64,000 nt of DNA from Cacajao melanocephalus. Its lineage: Eukaryota; Chordata; Mammalia; Primates; Pitheciidae. Both the position numbers and the translations under genes were made by a program. Under the pieces are notes generated by a model that was not told the origin of the DNA, ran no database searches, and saw only the letters and a program-made list of their open reading frames with translations. Below, one piece after another: positions 1-16,264 of this stretch (positions are counted from its first letter, which is position 1; the number at the start of each line of letters is the position of its first letter). The stretch spans positions 1-64,000 of the forward strand of contig CAUYLG010013953.1 of NCBI GenBank assembly GCA_963573385.1. Reading direction: 5' to 3'.

Positions 1-62
1 CTTAATTTCAGATTTCCAAAAAAAAATTTTTTTTACCTAGTAATAATTTGCAATTTTTTGTT

Positions 63-96
<34 letters not shown>

Positions 97-3000
97 GAAG
101 AAGAAGAAAATTGCCTGGAAGAGTCTACAGTCTAGATTTGAGATAGAATTATTTATACAACTATGATAGCACATCTTTCTCTTTTTTGATTTTATTATTT
201 CTTTTCACACGTGAAAAAATAGGCAGAATTAGAAGCCAAGACTACTGTATGTGTGTGAGAGACACATGCTGGGCCCACCCCAGGCGCCCTACCTGGAGGT
301 TCTTGCTCTGTTTCCCTTTCACCCCTCCTGCCTTGAGTTGGCTCATGGCCCGTATCAGGGTAGGGAGAAGACACGTGAAGCACTGTGCTTGCAAGGGAGC
401 TGCTCCTATTCCACCTCACTCCCTCCTCATGTGACTCCCCAGGCAGTGGAGGAAGTCTCCTAAATTCCTGTCTTGTCGTCTTCTCCTCATTAACATTCTC
501 GGCAGCATCCCCAGGGAGCACAGCTGCCGGCTGGTGAGGAATCGTGTAGGTTTTCTTTAATTGGTATTATTATTCCTGTCTTTATTATTATTTCCAGTTT
601 CATTATCATGTTCCTCTTACACATTTCAAGGTGCTATTGATTTGACAGTTGTCAAATCTGTGTAACTGCTGTATAAAAAGGGAATTCAATGTCATATTAG
701 TGTTTTATAACAAAAAACTGAATTCACAAATGTCTCATTGATGGTGTTAGTCTGTTCTTAGGATAACACACTTTGGAGCATGAAAAATATATTTAGATGT
801 CTGGGAGTTTGGTGTTCTTATGCATTCTTACAAATATTCTCCTAAGCATTAACTGCTGTGGTTTAACACTCAGGTTTGAGCTTATTTCTAAATCTAGGTT
901 TTAGATAAGGTTTCCTTTTTCCTCCAGTATTTAGATTACATGTGCATGCACATTGTCAATGAAAGTGCAAAATTAAAATGTAGGCATCGTTTTAGTAGGG
1001 GCTGAGTCAAGATCCTGGGCCAGGGCTCACGAGGTTCCTCCTGGGGCCCCAGGGCAGTCCCTAAACTCCCAGGCTCCTGGATTTCCCAGTGTGTCAAATG
1101 AGAAGACTAGACTGGATCATCGCAGCTTCTAATGTTTGCACAAGCTTGTAGTGCTAAATAAAAGCTTTTAAGCTGTGTTACTGAACCTGTAGTACCTTTT
1201 AAAAAGCGTGCTTCCAAACAGCTTCCAGATCATTGTCCCTACAGACACTCATGAGCAGTCTGGAGAAGAACATATACCAGTGAATGAGAGTGGGATTCTA
1301 TCTTATCACCATCTCTTAGTTCTAATGTCCTGAGTTAGGGACAAAAGAGCATGTCTGTGACAAGGTGATGGAGGGCATCTTCCTTCCACTGGAGGATGGT
1401 GTGGGGCCTACCTGTGTGTCTCTCAGCTCCGTCTCCTGTTTGCTGGCTTCCTGAGGCCCCTTCTTTCTGTGGCCCTACCTGCCGCTCTGGCCTCATCTCT
1501 CCTCGCAGGCTGTAGTCCAGGGTGGCTTTGGCACATGTGGGCACCCCAGGTGAGCTGATCTGGTCATTGGTACCCCCTCAAATGAACACTATTCCAATAT
1601 TTGCTTACTTTAGAGGAGAGACTGAGGTCTGTGTGGGTGAAGGTGGAGCAGGGGGCCCTTGTGAGGTGTGTTGCTCTCTGACTCCAGTATTCTCCACCCT
1701 GCAGAGGAATCAGGGCCCTTTGGTTGACCATCCAGTGCTCTTCAAGCACGTCTATCTGGGAGACCCGCTTCTCACCTCGATAGCAGCTGCATAGAGTCTC
1801 TTTTCAGAAGGGCTTTCTCCTAAGTGTAATTTTCCCATCACCTTGGATTTCCAGTGGTGCTAGAGCACCTGCGGGCTGAGACCCCAGGCCCCCTTTATGC
1901 AGCGTTATCCAGCTATTCCGAACTCCTGACTGCTTTCAGAACTCACCATGCTCAGGGAGAATTTCGCGTGAGGCTCATGAAGCTTAAGTTTCAGGATCCC
2001 TTTCAAGGCACACTGGAAGGGATTCCAGCAATTTTATATCTATTAGTTTGTATTTTTTGACCTCACTGTAACTGTACACATTTCAGGCCCTCCAAAATCT
2101 ACTTCCATCCATGCACATGCTCCCTGGTGTCTACATTTTCTCTGCAGGGAATCCTCAATCCACCCTGAATAGTGGCTGGCCTGTTCATCTATTGATCAGC
2201 TCGAGGAACCTCCTTTAAGAACCACCCCACATCATTGGGGTCCCTCACTCATCCAACACAAAGTTATTGAGTGCTTCTGCTATGCTGGGTGCTGTTCTAG
2301 GTGCTGGAGAAAGCAGTGAATACAATGGACTGCCTTGCCTTCATGGAGCTTATAATCTAGCTGGGCAGAGGTTGAGTTCCTTCTAGTGGGCCAGATGCCA
2401 GTCCTCAGTCCCTGCTGCTGTCATTGATTCTGCTGATTGTTCACACATGTGCCTTCCCTCTGACTGCCAGCTCTCTGGGGCAGGGATGTGTTCTTTTTAT
2501 CTTGATGTCTTTGGCACAGTGCATGGGAACCAGCTCAGTGAATACCTGTGGAGAGAGGGAACACATACTGCTAATCACGTGTGTACACAATGAAGGGAGG
2601 CAACTGTTACTTTCCTGTGTCCACTCTACTTTTAGGGAAATGAGGATCCTTCCTGCAAATCTGACAACTTTAAGAAGTTCCTGGTGGGGCTACATAGTGA
2701 GAGTTGTGGGCACAGTGGGAGTGCAGGAAGGCTCGTGTGGCCCACACTTGTGAGCACGTGGCTTCAGAAGGCCCTTTTCGTTGTAAGCTGCGGTGTCCCC
2801 ATTCCCATCCCCATCCCCAGCAACAGTGCTGGTGTCCTGTTGCCAACGTTGAGAAGCACTCTGAAAATGGACCAGCTTTATCTCAGTCTATCAAGTAGCT
2901 TTTACAGCCATGCAGATAAATCAAGGAAGTCCTAAATTCTTTATAAGGAGAAATGACAAATTTCTCATTTCTTAAAATAGCTCCAAGAGTTGCCATTTAG

Positions 3001-5734
3001 TTTGCTATTTCAAGAAGTGGCATTCAGGATTTCAGCTCTTGTTAACATTTAATCACCAGAGACACAAGGGCAAGAAATGACTGGAAAGTTCATGTGAAGT
3101 TATCACGTCTGAGGGAAGAGCAGTGAAATTTGCTCTTTGGAGCTTAGCTCTTCCCATGGTTTTCGAGGTTTTGTACATGTCTGGCCAGAGCTGAACTCAG
3201 TTTGTGGGGGAACGTTGTGCAGGTCTGCTGGATCCAGAGGAATTTCATTTTCCTGGCGCTGAGAACATTTCCTGCTTCTGATTTCTTTTTGATCTGGAAT
3301 TTCAGTTTGCGTGATGTTGGGCCACCAGACCCTAAGCAGTAGATGCTGTGGGAGGGAGGGAGGTCCGAGAGCTTGAAGGAGGGGTTCATGGTGGGGCATT
3401 GTGGGGTCCTGCTCGCTGTCCCCCATGAGAGCCATAGGGAAGTGTGATTGCTGGAGGCACGCCATGCTGCCTGCTGCCATGCTTAGTAGATGGGGACTGG
3501 CGGGGCCTTGGTATCAGTGCCTCACCTGTGCCCATGTTGTCGCTTGAGATGAGGAACTCTTTTTTCCCAACCATTCTGATCTTGCCACAAACCCTGTGTG
3601 AGCAGTGTCCTGGGGGGTGTCCTGCCTGCCTTCGCTCTTCTTCACAGTCTAAGACCCTGCTGCTGTCATAGAGCTGCCCTGATAGGAGGGGTCAGGAGTG
3701 CTTTTCTCTACTGCCCACCCCAGCTGTGGTTCTTCTCCGTCCTCCCTGGCACACACTGCGGCATTACTCAGTCCCATCTACAGTATAAGCAGCTGTCTGT
3801 TTCCTTTGGGCTCAGCCCCTGAACTTCAGTGTCATCTCTATGATACAGTTTTCTCTATGTTGGGTCATCATTTGTCTTTCTTTGTGCATGTCCCTGCCGT
3901 TGTTGTCTGTTTTATTTTGTATGTTTCTGGAGGTCGAGGAAAGTTGTTTTTTTCTCTTTAAAACACATGTCATGCAAGCAACATATTTAATATGAATAGC
4001 TCCATTTATTACAATGTGTATTTACAGTTTGCCAGTCTCTGCCTTTTCCATGCATTGACTCAGTTGAGTCCGGCAACAGCCCCGTGTGACTGCACAGCTC
4101 AGCTTTCCTGACCACTCTACCATCCTCATCAGCATTCATGTGGACACATGACCCTATCAGGGCAGATTCAGGTTTTGTGAGAGACAAAGCTTACAGAATT
4201 TTAGGGGCCTTCTTTAAGAAAAATAATTCAACATTCAAAAAACAAAATAAGGCATGGAAGTGAACATTTATTTAGAATTTGAAAAGAAATAAATTTTAAA
4301 AAGCTAACCCAAGCTGTAAACACCAGAAATCCAGGGAAACAACACATTTTTGTCAGTGAGCCTCTTGAGGCACCTCTATGCTACTTCCCTACAGTTTTGG
4401 GTCTTCGTATTCTTTTATCGTCTCTTCCTATGATCATGATTTTGTATCATTCTTTATCGCAAGAACAGAGCAGTCTTTCCCTTGGCATGATTAGTTCAGA
4501 TTTGTATTTTGTTACTGAGAGTTTAGAAAAGTTTCTTCTAGTTCCACAACCAGAAGATAATGTCACAGGAATTTTAGGATTGGAAAAGCTTCTGTTAGGT
4601 TTCTTTTGCATGTGAGCAATGCAGTTTGGGGACGTTCTCAGTTTGTACAATGACTAATCTTACATACCGCCAAGTAGTTCTGGGGCCACACACCTTAGAA
4701 CATGTCTGAATGGCCTCCTATCCTCTGTGTCATGACATTGGGTGGACACAGTGGGCGTGTTCCTGGAAATCTTCCTAAGTCAAGGTGCCCAGCAACAATG
4801 GAGCTGTACAGGAACCACTGGCAAGCTCTGTTAGCCCCACAGGATGTGTCCCTGGGGCCTGAGTGGGATGCTGAGGGTGACAAAGGTAACAAGACTCAGG
4901 CCTGCCCTGAGGCACTGATAGCGGAGCTGAGTGTTCACAGGTTGCAGCAAGCCAAGGACTGCCATGAGAGGCATCCCAGGACTGCTGCTAAGTAAGGATA
5001 TGGCAGCAAGGTTCCAAAGACCACCTTTGTGGGGAGGAGGGAGGTGGCACCCCAGTTATGTGTGAAGTGCTGTATGCCTGCCTGGGTCTAGAATAGCTTT
5101 GCTTTAACTTTTTTGCCACATTGCCACATTTACTTTGTTTGTGACCGTGGCCCAAGGGGCTGTAGGACTGTGACAGGTGTAGAGGTGGGAGGGGCACATC
5201 ATCCCTGGAGAGGGAGTAACTGAAGCCGGCTCTTGTCTGAAGCAGTGGACGCAGCATCACCTCTTTGCTGGGTCCCCGGGCTTAACGTGTGACTGGAAAC
5301 CTTGCATCTACCTAGCTAAGGGGGGCTCTGTTGTCAGGGTAGTTCAAACCTTCGCCCACCTGAAGAATTCTCATTCTTCTTCGCATTCTCCAAGCATCCA
5401 TTCCTTAGTAAAGTGAGGAAACTTTACAGCCTACGGAGGGCAACGAGCTTGACCTTAGCTCTGCATTTAACTTCTGCCAGTACCTCTCACTACATTGAGC
5501 TAAATGTTTACAGGCCTGGCTCTTCCACTAGTCCAGAGCTTCTTCAACTTGGTTCCACATGACCACTCCAGGGAATTACAGCCTTCCACTCAAAGCTGGG
5601 TATACAATCATAGAAAGCAAACAGTGTAAATAGTTTTCGCGGGGAGAGGATCCAGGCTTTCAAAGGGGTCTGTAACCTTGAGGAGGCTCAGTACCAGCCT
5701 TATTTCTTCTTCCTCCCTGAAATTGAAGATTCTA

Positions 5735-5935
5735 ATGTAGTTCCTGGGGCATCATGATTGATCAGGGTTTTTCCAGAATCCCCTGGAGAGCTTGTTCAAG
5801 CATAGGTAGTTGGTCCCTGCTCCTGGAGCTCCTGACTCGGCTCTGGACTGGGGCCTCAGAAATTATATTTGTAACAAGTTCCCAGGCGATGCTGAATCAC
5901 CAGTTCCTGGGAGCCGACTTTCAGAACCACTGTTG
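5735..5935. mobile_element. MER5A-like hAT fossil
   Basis: aatcccctggagagcttgtt, ctgggcctc-like text and the terminal tttcagaaccactg resemble MER5A. Confidence 0.65.
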
Positions 5936-7812
5936 TGGGCTATTTGTGAACTGAAGGTACTACCGCCCTCTCCCTTTCTGATTTCACAGGAAGCCTGAGG
6001 AACGAATGTTCATAGATAAGAACTTTAGCCTCCACATGACGGGGAAAGCTGAAGGACTTGCCTATAGACCAAGTTAGATTTTTATAGACTATAAAAGCAG
6101 CAGTCACCCAGTGTGTATGTTCTGAATATCATAGGCTTGGGAGTCAGCCAAGCCCCTCCATGCTTAGGGAGACATAGCATCCTGAAATATTCACAATTGA
6201 AACTGATGAATTCTCAGGGATTCAAAACATGATGATGCTGATGGCCCCAGAGCAGCTCCATGGACAGCCGCGGTCGGGTGGCTAATACTGTTTTTTTTTT
6301 TTTTTTTGAAGATAGAAAATGTAGAACTTTTCCCTCAGAAGTCTGTCACCAGGGGAAGAACTTTCGAACTTGAGCATATTGCGATAGCTTTAAAACAGAG
6401 ACTGTGTGCCAGATCTGTACCAAGCCTCGTTCTTACAAATAATAGCGGGGACTGGCAGTCTGCTAATTAGCCTACATCATTTTGCTGTTCGTGTGACGTT
6501 CTTGCCACCAGTCATGTCACAGGCCAATCAGTTCCCCACCCTAGTGGGCTGTCCCTGCCTCCATGCCCCACCAGCACCTGGAAAAGCTTAGCAGAGCTGA
6601 AGAACAGTGAACAGCTGTCACCAGTGAATCATAGTTTAAAGAAGAGTTGAAAATAGACAATTATCCTCTTAACCCACAATTTTGTAGATACAGTGGTGTG
6701 ACTTCCCACACACCTACCTCCAAGTCTCCCAAACCCCTCTCCTCTGCCATTTCCTTTTCTGTCTTCAGTTTCCTCCCCAGAGTGCCACCATCTCTGCCTT
6801 TCTTTTCTCTTTTCCTCCCCTGCATCTCCTTCTGCTCCCTTTTCCCACTCTCTCTCACCAGTCTCCATTCTTCAGCCTTTGTCCTCTGTTTCTTTCTTTC
6901 CCCCATCAAAGGACATCTGTAGAAGGGAGGCATTGTGCCCCGTATTTGTATTTGAAGCAAGAGCTTTTTGCCTTGTTCTTCACTTAGGCAGCAGGTGAGC
7001 CACTCCTAGTTGACTCCTTTTCCCTGGAGACAATCATGTATCTTGGAAGTGCTTTTAGCAGCCGCTCTGTCACCTCTGCCCTAAGAGGTCACTAGGAGTT
7101 CTTCCATTAAGTGACCTGAGTTAGGGTTTGCACAAGTTGAAAATTTTCACAGTCCTTGATACATGTTAATCCTCCATCAGATTTATCTTATTGTTCAGTC
7201 AGTTTCGTGGGCTTTCCTGGTTACTATGCATGACCAGTCTTTAACAGAAATGTTGGCTTATAAACTCTCTGTCATGCATTTACTATGGTTGAGTATTGCT
7301 GAGCACACATTATTCAAAGGGCAGCCCAGTATGGGAGAAGAAAGAGTTCTGTTTGACAGAAGACTGCGTCCCGTCCCAATCCAGTCCTGCTGGGTACTTG
7401 GTGGGACACTTGAAGCAATTAGCTCAACTTGGGATGCTCAGTTTCCAGCCTCAGTTGTTGAGTGGTAATTGTGATCAGTGAAAACACCTTGAAAGTTACA
7501 CTTTGTCACACAAAAGCAAGACGGTAGCCACAACATTGCATCCTTTCATTAGATACCTCCAAGATACACCTTTGGGGGAAAACAAAAATTCATCTAGTTC
7601 ACTAAAGTATTATTTGGTGCCCTAAATACATGAAACTGACCCATGAATATTTTTATTACCCAATCATTTAAGTAACCCAAGTTTAGTCAAATAGGTGTGA
7701 AAAAAATTGTTAAATACATTGAGTTATAAACATGTCTGTATTATATATGTCCAGAGACAGGAAACACATCAGTAATTGAACATGGAAAATTAATATGAAG
7801 AATTGCTAAACT

Positions 7813-8390
<578 letters not shown>

Positions 8391-10033
8391 TAGTAAATGT
8401 GGAACAGAGACAGATCCCCAAGGAAGGAATAAACTATGAAGAGCTTCTTACCCCAACCCAAAGCAGAGATTCTGGCTAGCTGGAGAGTGTGATTGTGGCC
8501 CAGGGATGGTGGCTGGTGGCCAAGGTTGCTGAGGTGCTGTGGGCTGGAGCTGGTGGGCAGGGAGCCACCCACTGGGGGAGGCTGCTGAAGAGGTGGCAGC
8601 AGGGCTCCCTAGACAGCTGCCTGCAAGGGTGCCAGTGCAGCTTCCTGGAGGGCGTGCCCTTGGGTCTCTCCCATAAAGCCTTCTGGCTGCCCTGCTGTAG
8701 GAACAAGGCCCCCGCCCCCCCCAAAAAAACCCAAATCCAATAACACTGGCATCTGGGAACAGCCCATTCTCAGCAGTGTACCTCAACGCCCCTCCCTGTC
8801 CAGGGCTCATAATGTACCTCTGCCTTCTGACAGTCTGAAGAATCCTGGGCCTTACCTGGAGGGAGTGGGGCTGAGGGCCCTGTGTGAAGGGGGCTGTACC
8901 CAGCTGAGAATTCAGCTCTGCCCAGCCTTGGGCTGTCATGAAAGAGTCCTCTGGCCCATGGTTATGGGGCAGCCACCAAGTAAGCCAGGGAGAATGTGGT
9001 GTCTACCCCAGTCTGCAATATTGGTCCATCTGACCTCTTTGTAATGAAATTTTAGAAAGCTATGTGCATATTTGGGTTTTATTAGGAACATGGTTATGGT
9101 TCCTAAGGAAAATGTTATTAATCATGACATCCATTCATTTTACCAACAAGCATTTATTGACTGGTTACTCTATGCAGTGTGACAAACAAAGGAGTGAGTC
9201 ATTTTTTTTAATTAAAATATTTTCCATGGAAATTCTTATTTAAAAAATAATTTCTATAAAGTTTTTTTGCCTTTTTTGAATGTAAAAACAGTTTACTGTT
9301 ACCAACATTTCACTATATAGCTTTAATTTTTTGATTTTGCATGTTTTTAGTCTGTCCATATAGCACATATTTTACTTAATTATAATAATTGCACACTTGC
9401 TTGGGCATTGCTTTTTTCCTTAGCATGTCAAAACATCTTTGTAGAGTCTCGTTTAATCAAGTAATTGGAGTTAAATATGAGCATGTATATGTAAAATAGG
9501 TAAAGCACGTTGACTGCTACTTCAGACAACTCCAGAATCTCAGTAGTAGGTGTTTGAGTTCTTGCTCCTGGGCATTTCAGTGCCTGTTTTAAGCATGCAG
9601 TCTTCTGCAAGGGGATTTAGGACCCAGACTCTCCATCTTAGGCTCCATCCTTTCCTCGCGCCACCCAGTCCATTGTTGGCTCTTGTGTGCGTGGCTGCAG
9701 AGGGAAGTGGGAGGGCCACGTGGAAGGCTTTTGTGGGCCAGATGAGGCAGTGGCCACATCTTTTCCACTTGAATGCAGTTGGTTAGAAGACAGTCACAAG
9801 GATACACCAAACCACAAGGAGGCTGGGAAATGTGGTCCACCTGTATTGGGATGCAGACAGGTTTTGGAAACAAATAACAAGCCTCAGTCACAATTGCCAA
9901 TTTAGATGCCACATATCAGATAGCTTTAATATACTTCTTATATATAAATTATCATTTAATATAGAAAACATTTATTGAGATTATTAATGATGATTATTAA
10001 TAGTTTCAAAAATAATCTTATAGTAACTATTGA

Positions 10034-10333
<300 letters not shown>

Positions 10334-11237
10334 GGACTTAGTTACTTCTGACAACATATTCTATATGCCTACGTTGGCATTTGGCATACTGTAGTATAGT
10401 TAGTTGAGTAAGTTTCTTTATCCCTAACCTAGCCCAGTCAATGCCTCCCATGTGGAAAATGAGCCATAAACAAGGTGACAGTGACTGACGCTAGATAAGG
10501 AGATTTTAACCAAAAGGTCTAACTTTGGAAATAGCTAGAAAGGGTGTATTCTCTTTTTCCCTACTTGCTCGTTACCTCTTTCTCCTGCTCTGCTCAGTGC
10601 ATGCTAGGGATGGATGTCCCCATCCCCTAGGATTCACCCATGAGCCCTCTTTTAAGTAGTACCTGCCCCCTCCCCACTCCAACCCCCCTGCTTGCCTTGG
10701 TTTGGGTTTAGCTCATTATCTTTCTAGCTTTAGGTATTACATATTAAGTATAGATATCTGGGGATAGGCAGGGAGATTTTGAGACTCAGAGAAGGGTTTC
10801 TTGGAGCTTTATCTGAAATAATGAGTCCTGTGGATACGTTTAGGCCCTGAGCCAAGAAGGGATGGTATCATGGCTGGAGCCACTCTGGGCATCTGGCCGT
10901 GCCTGCCATGCCATGGCTGGACCTCTAATCAGGGCAGCTCTGGCAGACCCTAAGGCTTGGAAGGGGACGTATTTAGTCAGGGATGACCCAAGAAATGACT
11001 GCAGAGCTTCCCTTTGTGCTTAAATAAGTGAACAAGCTTCACTCTATGTAGCAGGACACCATCCAGCATTTTTTGTCCCATTGGAAACAACTCTTATTTC
11101 TATTTCTTTCTTGATAGCAAAACTAGCATACTCTAATTGTAGAAAATACAAAACAAAGAGTAGAATATATTAAGTTCTTTATCTTAAGAAACGGCATTTG
11201 TTTATGAGAATGCCTTGTTTATCTTTTCGCCTTCCAG

Positions 11238-11354
11238 GCAAAGCCAAAGCTAATTGAGCCACTCGACTATGAAAATGTCATCGTCCAGAAGAAGACTCAG
11301 ATCCTGAACGACTGTTTACGGGAGATGCTGCTCTTCCCTTACGATGACTTTCAG
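11238..11354 (+). CDS. DOCK9: DOCK9 coding exon a (about residues 44-82)
   Basis: This 117-nt exon encodes 39 residues starting AKPKLIEPLDYENV and ending LLFPYDDFQ, the conserved start of the N-terminal region shared by DOCK-C and DOCK-D proteins. It follows the acceptor ccttccag and is followed by the strong donor gtacgt, so both borders are phase 0. It is probably the second coding exon; the exon for about residues 1-43 lies upstream of the window. The nearest Alus are antisense copies about 0.9 kb upstream and 0.1 kb downstream. The exon is too short and lacks a start codon in context, so it was found by splice sites plus protein similarity. Confidence 0.95.
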
Positions 11355-11452
11355 GTACGTAACGTTGCTTCTGTCCATAGAACCATGTGTTTGTTCTTGA
11401 CAAATAGCATTTTTCTGTGTATTGATTGTTTGGTTAGTTAAATATTATTATA

Positions 11453-11740
<288 letters not shown>

Positions 11741-11880
11741 TAATTATGATTTTTAAAAGATGAAAATAAGATGTTATTTAAGAGAGAAAAGTTATTTTAT
11801 ATTCTTCCAAGCATCCTTCATGAACTGATAATTTTTAATGGTATTATTTTTGCATATTATATGTATGCAAAAATGTACGG

Positions 11881-11910
11881 GTGTGTGTGTGTGTGTGTGT
11901 GTGTGTATGT
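11881..11910. repeat. (GT)n microsatellite
   Basis: Thirteen GT units precede a GTATGT end. It is a candidate length polymorphism in the intron. Confidence 0.95.
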
Positions 11911-13292
11911 CTTGAATAAAAGTGCTATACTCTGTCCGGGCTGATTTAGTGGGCAGAGGTGCCTCTGTGTCTTATGAGACTTGCTTTGATTTAGATTTTT
12001 TGGCCAAGTACTTTAGAATCTTAACAATGGGCTTTGCTGGGGAGCAGTGGGAGATTTTGTCATGCATTTTTTAGGATGGCACTTTGGGAGCCTGCCTTCA
12101 GAGGCCCTGCACTGTGTGTGCGCTCCCAGCAAAGGGTCCAACGTTAGCCAGGAATGTCCTGGAGTTTACCTCTCTAGTGTAATGTGGGTGCTATTCCTTG
12201 GAAGAAATGTGGAGGACTCAGCACAACTCCTGCTGTGAGCTGCTCTTTCAGGCTATGGCCTGTGGTTCAGAGACTAACAAGAAGCTGTGAGGCTGTTGAG
12301 GAGTTAGGATGACATTCTTCCTTCAGGAAACCCAGTGGTGTTAAATCCTTTGCAGCGAGTCATCTTGGTCCATTTGGAGGTTCTGGTTACTTTCCTTGCT
12401 CTCCTGAGACCTAATCCTGGCACTTCTTTCTTCTCTCCTTCGATGCTCTTAGGCTCGTAATTGGACGATTCTCGTCTTGATGCTGTTACCATTTAAGCCT
12501 GTCTTTTGTGAATCGAGCTGCCTTATCTTTTTTTAAGCTTCATTGATTCTTTCTTGTTTGACTCAAAAAGTGTTATATCCATGTACAAAAAGATAAAGGA
12601 AAGGGAAATATTGAAATAATTGACGTGAAAAGCCTCCCCACACCTTTCTAATCCCACCCATCGAACATAACCTACTCTATACAGCTCTGTGCATACTTCA
12701 TTGTCTTTAGAAACTTCCATGTTAACAGCCATTGTTAAATTATGATCCTTGAAGTTTTTTTCTCACCAGATTTAAGTGACTCTAGCTTACAACAGACGTG
12801 AGAATTTTCACAAATGTTCACTCTTTCTAACTTGTTAGAGATACATGAGCCCCAAAATGATGATTTTTTAGCTCTTTCCTGTAGAAAAGAATGCCCATGG
12901 GAATGAAATCACCATTCGTGTGGTGTTTCTGCCAAAGTAACTGGTAAATGGGTTCAGGTCATGATAAAAAATACCATGCTTTGCATACTTCATTACATGA
13001 CTAAACTGCACAGGAAAGGACAAATAAATGGGAACCTCTGAATGATGCCTTTTGCCTGTGATTTGGCAGCAAATGAAAAGCAAAATCAAATGATTATAAA
13101 TTATACTCCATGTTGACAAGATTTTCCGGTAGTGTTGTCTGAGGAAGCTAAAGGTTATCTCAGGTTTCTCTGAACAGGAAGTATATGTTCTTCTTGGTAT
13201 TAATTAGAGTAACAACTTTTTTTAATTTGCAGCCTGGAATGCAAACTTTTATTTGTATGACTGAGATAAAATTGCTTAAGAAACAAACCAAA

Positions 13293-13597
13293 GGCTGGGC
13301 GCTGTGGCTCACGCCTGTAATCCTAGCGCTTTGGGAGGCTGAGGTGGGTGGATCACCTGAGGTCAGGAGTTCAAGGCCAGCCTGACCAACATGGAGAAAC
13401 CCTGTCTCTACTAAAAATACAAAATTAGCCAGGTGTGGTGGCACATGCCTGTAATCCCAGCTACTCCGGAGGCTGAGGCCAGAGAGTCACATGAACCAGG
13501 AGGTGGAGGTTGCAGTGAACCAAGATCGCACCACTGCACTCCAGCCTGGGCAACAAGAGTGAAACTCCATCTCAAAAATAAATAAATAAATAAAAGA
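13293..13597 (+). mobile_element. Alu, sense (AluS-like)
   Basis: The dimer runs from ggctgggcgctgtggctcac to an (AAAT)n tail. The flanks aagaaacaaaccaaa and aagaaacaaactaaa are near-identical direct repeats. Confidence 0.93.
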
Positions 13598-14581
13598 AAG
13601 AAACAAACTAAAGAAACAAGATACAGTTAATTGAGTATCATCTTTATCCCAGGGGAACAGGATACCTGGATGTTTAAGCAGTTGCAGAATCAGACAGTTT
13701 AAACTTTGAGAAAACTTCTGTGTCCCCTTTGCCTGTGACTACTCTGGTGATACCAGGCACAAATATTCTAGGAAAGGCAAAGAACTCACTAGCATTTTGT
13801 TGGCTAATGTGATTAGCAAATATTAGTTTCTGTTTAGGGGAAGTTTTCCTAGAGATTCAGGAGCTTGAATTTGGGCTTTGATCTTCATCACAGGAATTGT
13901 GATGGGACCCAGTGAAGTTTGAGTACAATTATTTGTTTTCTTAGAGATTCCCAGTTTCTCATCAGGTAAGGCCATGTACTCTGTGCTTTCTTGCTAAATT
14001 GTCTTGGTGATGTTATTAACTGTCTAATTAGCTGGATGAGTGAAAGGTCTTAGTGCCACAGATTCCTTCTCTCTATCGCTGTTTTCTTAGGCAGAAAAAG
14101 AGCAGAATTATTGTATTAGTAGAGGCAGAGGGAACAAATTAGATTGGGGAAAGTGTTTTATTTCATAAGGAAAAGTAACACCAAGTTAGTTAGCAAATGG
14201 CAGCAGCAAAATGCATGCTGAGGGGTGATTTTCTGCACTTAAATAATTAAGCAATATAAGTTAACTATTAAAATAATAGAACTTGGTGTAAATTTCTGCC
14301 AAATATGTTTGACATGACAATTTACTGAAAAATAAGCATGGATAGTGGTGATGCTTGTGTACATTTTTTAGGTAGGGCACATGTTGATTTTGAGCCTTTA
14401 CTGGTCAGATCCTGAAGGCCTCTTCATGTTCTCTAAAAATGAGTTGTGTGAAGAAAAGATCTGTGGGTTGCATGTAGTTGCCCGAAGATGAGAGAAGAGT
14501 ATTTACTACAACAACAGAGTAGGCTTTACTCTGAAGTAACTGTGGATTTTTAAAAATCAAAAGAATAGTCCTCAGCCATCA

Positions 14582-14911
<330 letters not shown>

Positions 14912-16126
14912 CTACCATGGCCAGGGACATGAATGGCACAGGACCTGCAGCCGTCGCTAGCTGATGGCCCTTCTTTTTGCAGAGTCAGACCCTGTTGCTT
15001 GGGGATCTCTGCCATCTCTGCCTTGGTTTCGTGGTTTTTCTTGCCACCAGCATCTTCTATTCTAGATATTTCCTACCCTTTTGAGACCCAAATCCCATAT
15101 CGTCTGAAACTATTTAAGTCCACAGAGACTTCCCCCCCCCCTCAGTTCCTCTCCTACTGCCTGTCTGCACTGTGTACATGAACACTTGAGTGTGTGGTCT
15201 TGGCCCTTCATGGCCTGCTTCTTAGGCTTCTTGCGTGCAGGTGTCCTCCTGTGCTGTGGTCCTGAGGAGGGCTGGCTTTGAGCCTCTATCCTCCCACCCA
15301 CCTCCACATGCACAAAGTTCCTGCCTTGCTAGGTGCTGGGGTTGAAGACCCATTGCTTACCTTAATAATTAGTAAAATTTTTATGAGCATTAGGTTGTTT
15401 TTCCTTAATTCATCAAGTAAATATTAATACTATTTGGAACATGTGGCAGTCCCAGTGACTAAAAATGTTTGCAGGATCAATGATTTGGTTTGGCCATAGT
15501 AGGTAATTTCTAAAATTAAAAAGTATGGGTGAAACAGGGACTGGAGAGGAGTATTTTTTTCTAGTGATTAATAAACCTTTATTGTTCTTATTGTTTTGTG
15601 GTCTTACCCAGTTTATTTGGCATAAATCTGAGAACTTACTTGTTCCATGAACAAAGTTAGAGGTAACCTTTAACAAGCAGTTAGACAGAGGTAATGACCT
15701 TTAGATTAAAGTCGCTTAAGACATGTTGAGCCTCTGTTTAACTGAAAGTCAAGCCCAGACACCTGTCTTTTCCATCAGAGACATGGGATTTGGGTGGCAG
15801 CTGACTATTGATTTCCAATCACAATTCTTCTTCAAGGGGAAGTCTTTTTACCAGATGGTCCTGTTGGTGGTGACATTGTTGCCCTGTGATTAACCCACTG
15901 AACCTTCATCTGGCTTTTAAGCTCCTTGGATCCTGACTTGTTACACAGCTTCTTAATGCTTATGCAACTATGTAAAGTGATAGAATATGAGAAAGGTAGA
16001 GAGTACTAAGAAAAAATGTTGGGAGACAATTTATGCTACCATTCATATTTCATAAAAATTAGACGTTGGTGCCTGGTGTAAACAAACAGGATAGAGCTTG
16101 TATGGAAGAATAAAAGGAGCATGTTG

Positions 16127-16264
16127 GGCCGGGTTCGTTGGCTCACACCTGTAACCCCAGCAGTTTGGGTGACCAACACAGGGGGATTGCTTGAGCCTAG
16201 GAGTTCGAGACCAGCTTAGACAACACAACAAGACCCCGTCTCTACAAAAAATAAAAAAAATTAG
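16127..16264 (+). mobile_element. Alu left arm (AluJ-type), split by the RPL7L1 pseudogene
   Basis: The sequence begins ggccgggttcgttggctcac and ends in the A-rich linker aaaaaaaattag. It is diverged and J-like (agcctaggagttcgagacca). The 9-bp direct repeat AGCATGTTG precedes it at 16118-16126 and recurs after the right arm. Confidence 0.88.

Noticed and set aside
8448..8939. 163-codon open frame on the minus strand in a GC-rich block
   Set aside because: Low-complexity Pro/Ser/Gly-rich product, no domain, no splice or promoter context; GC-rich DNA readily gives such chance frames.
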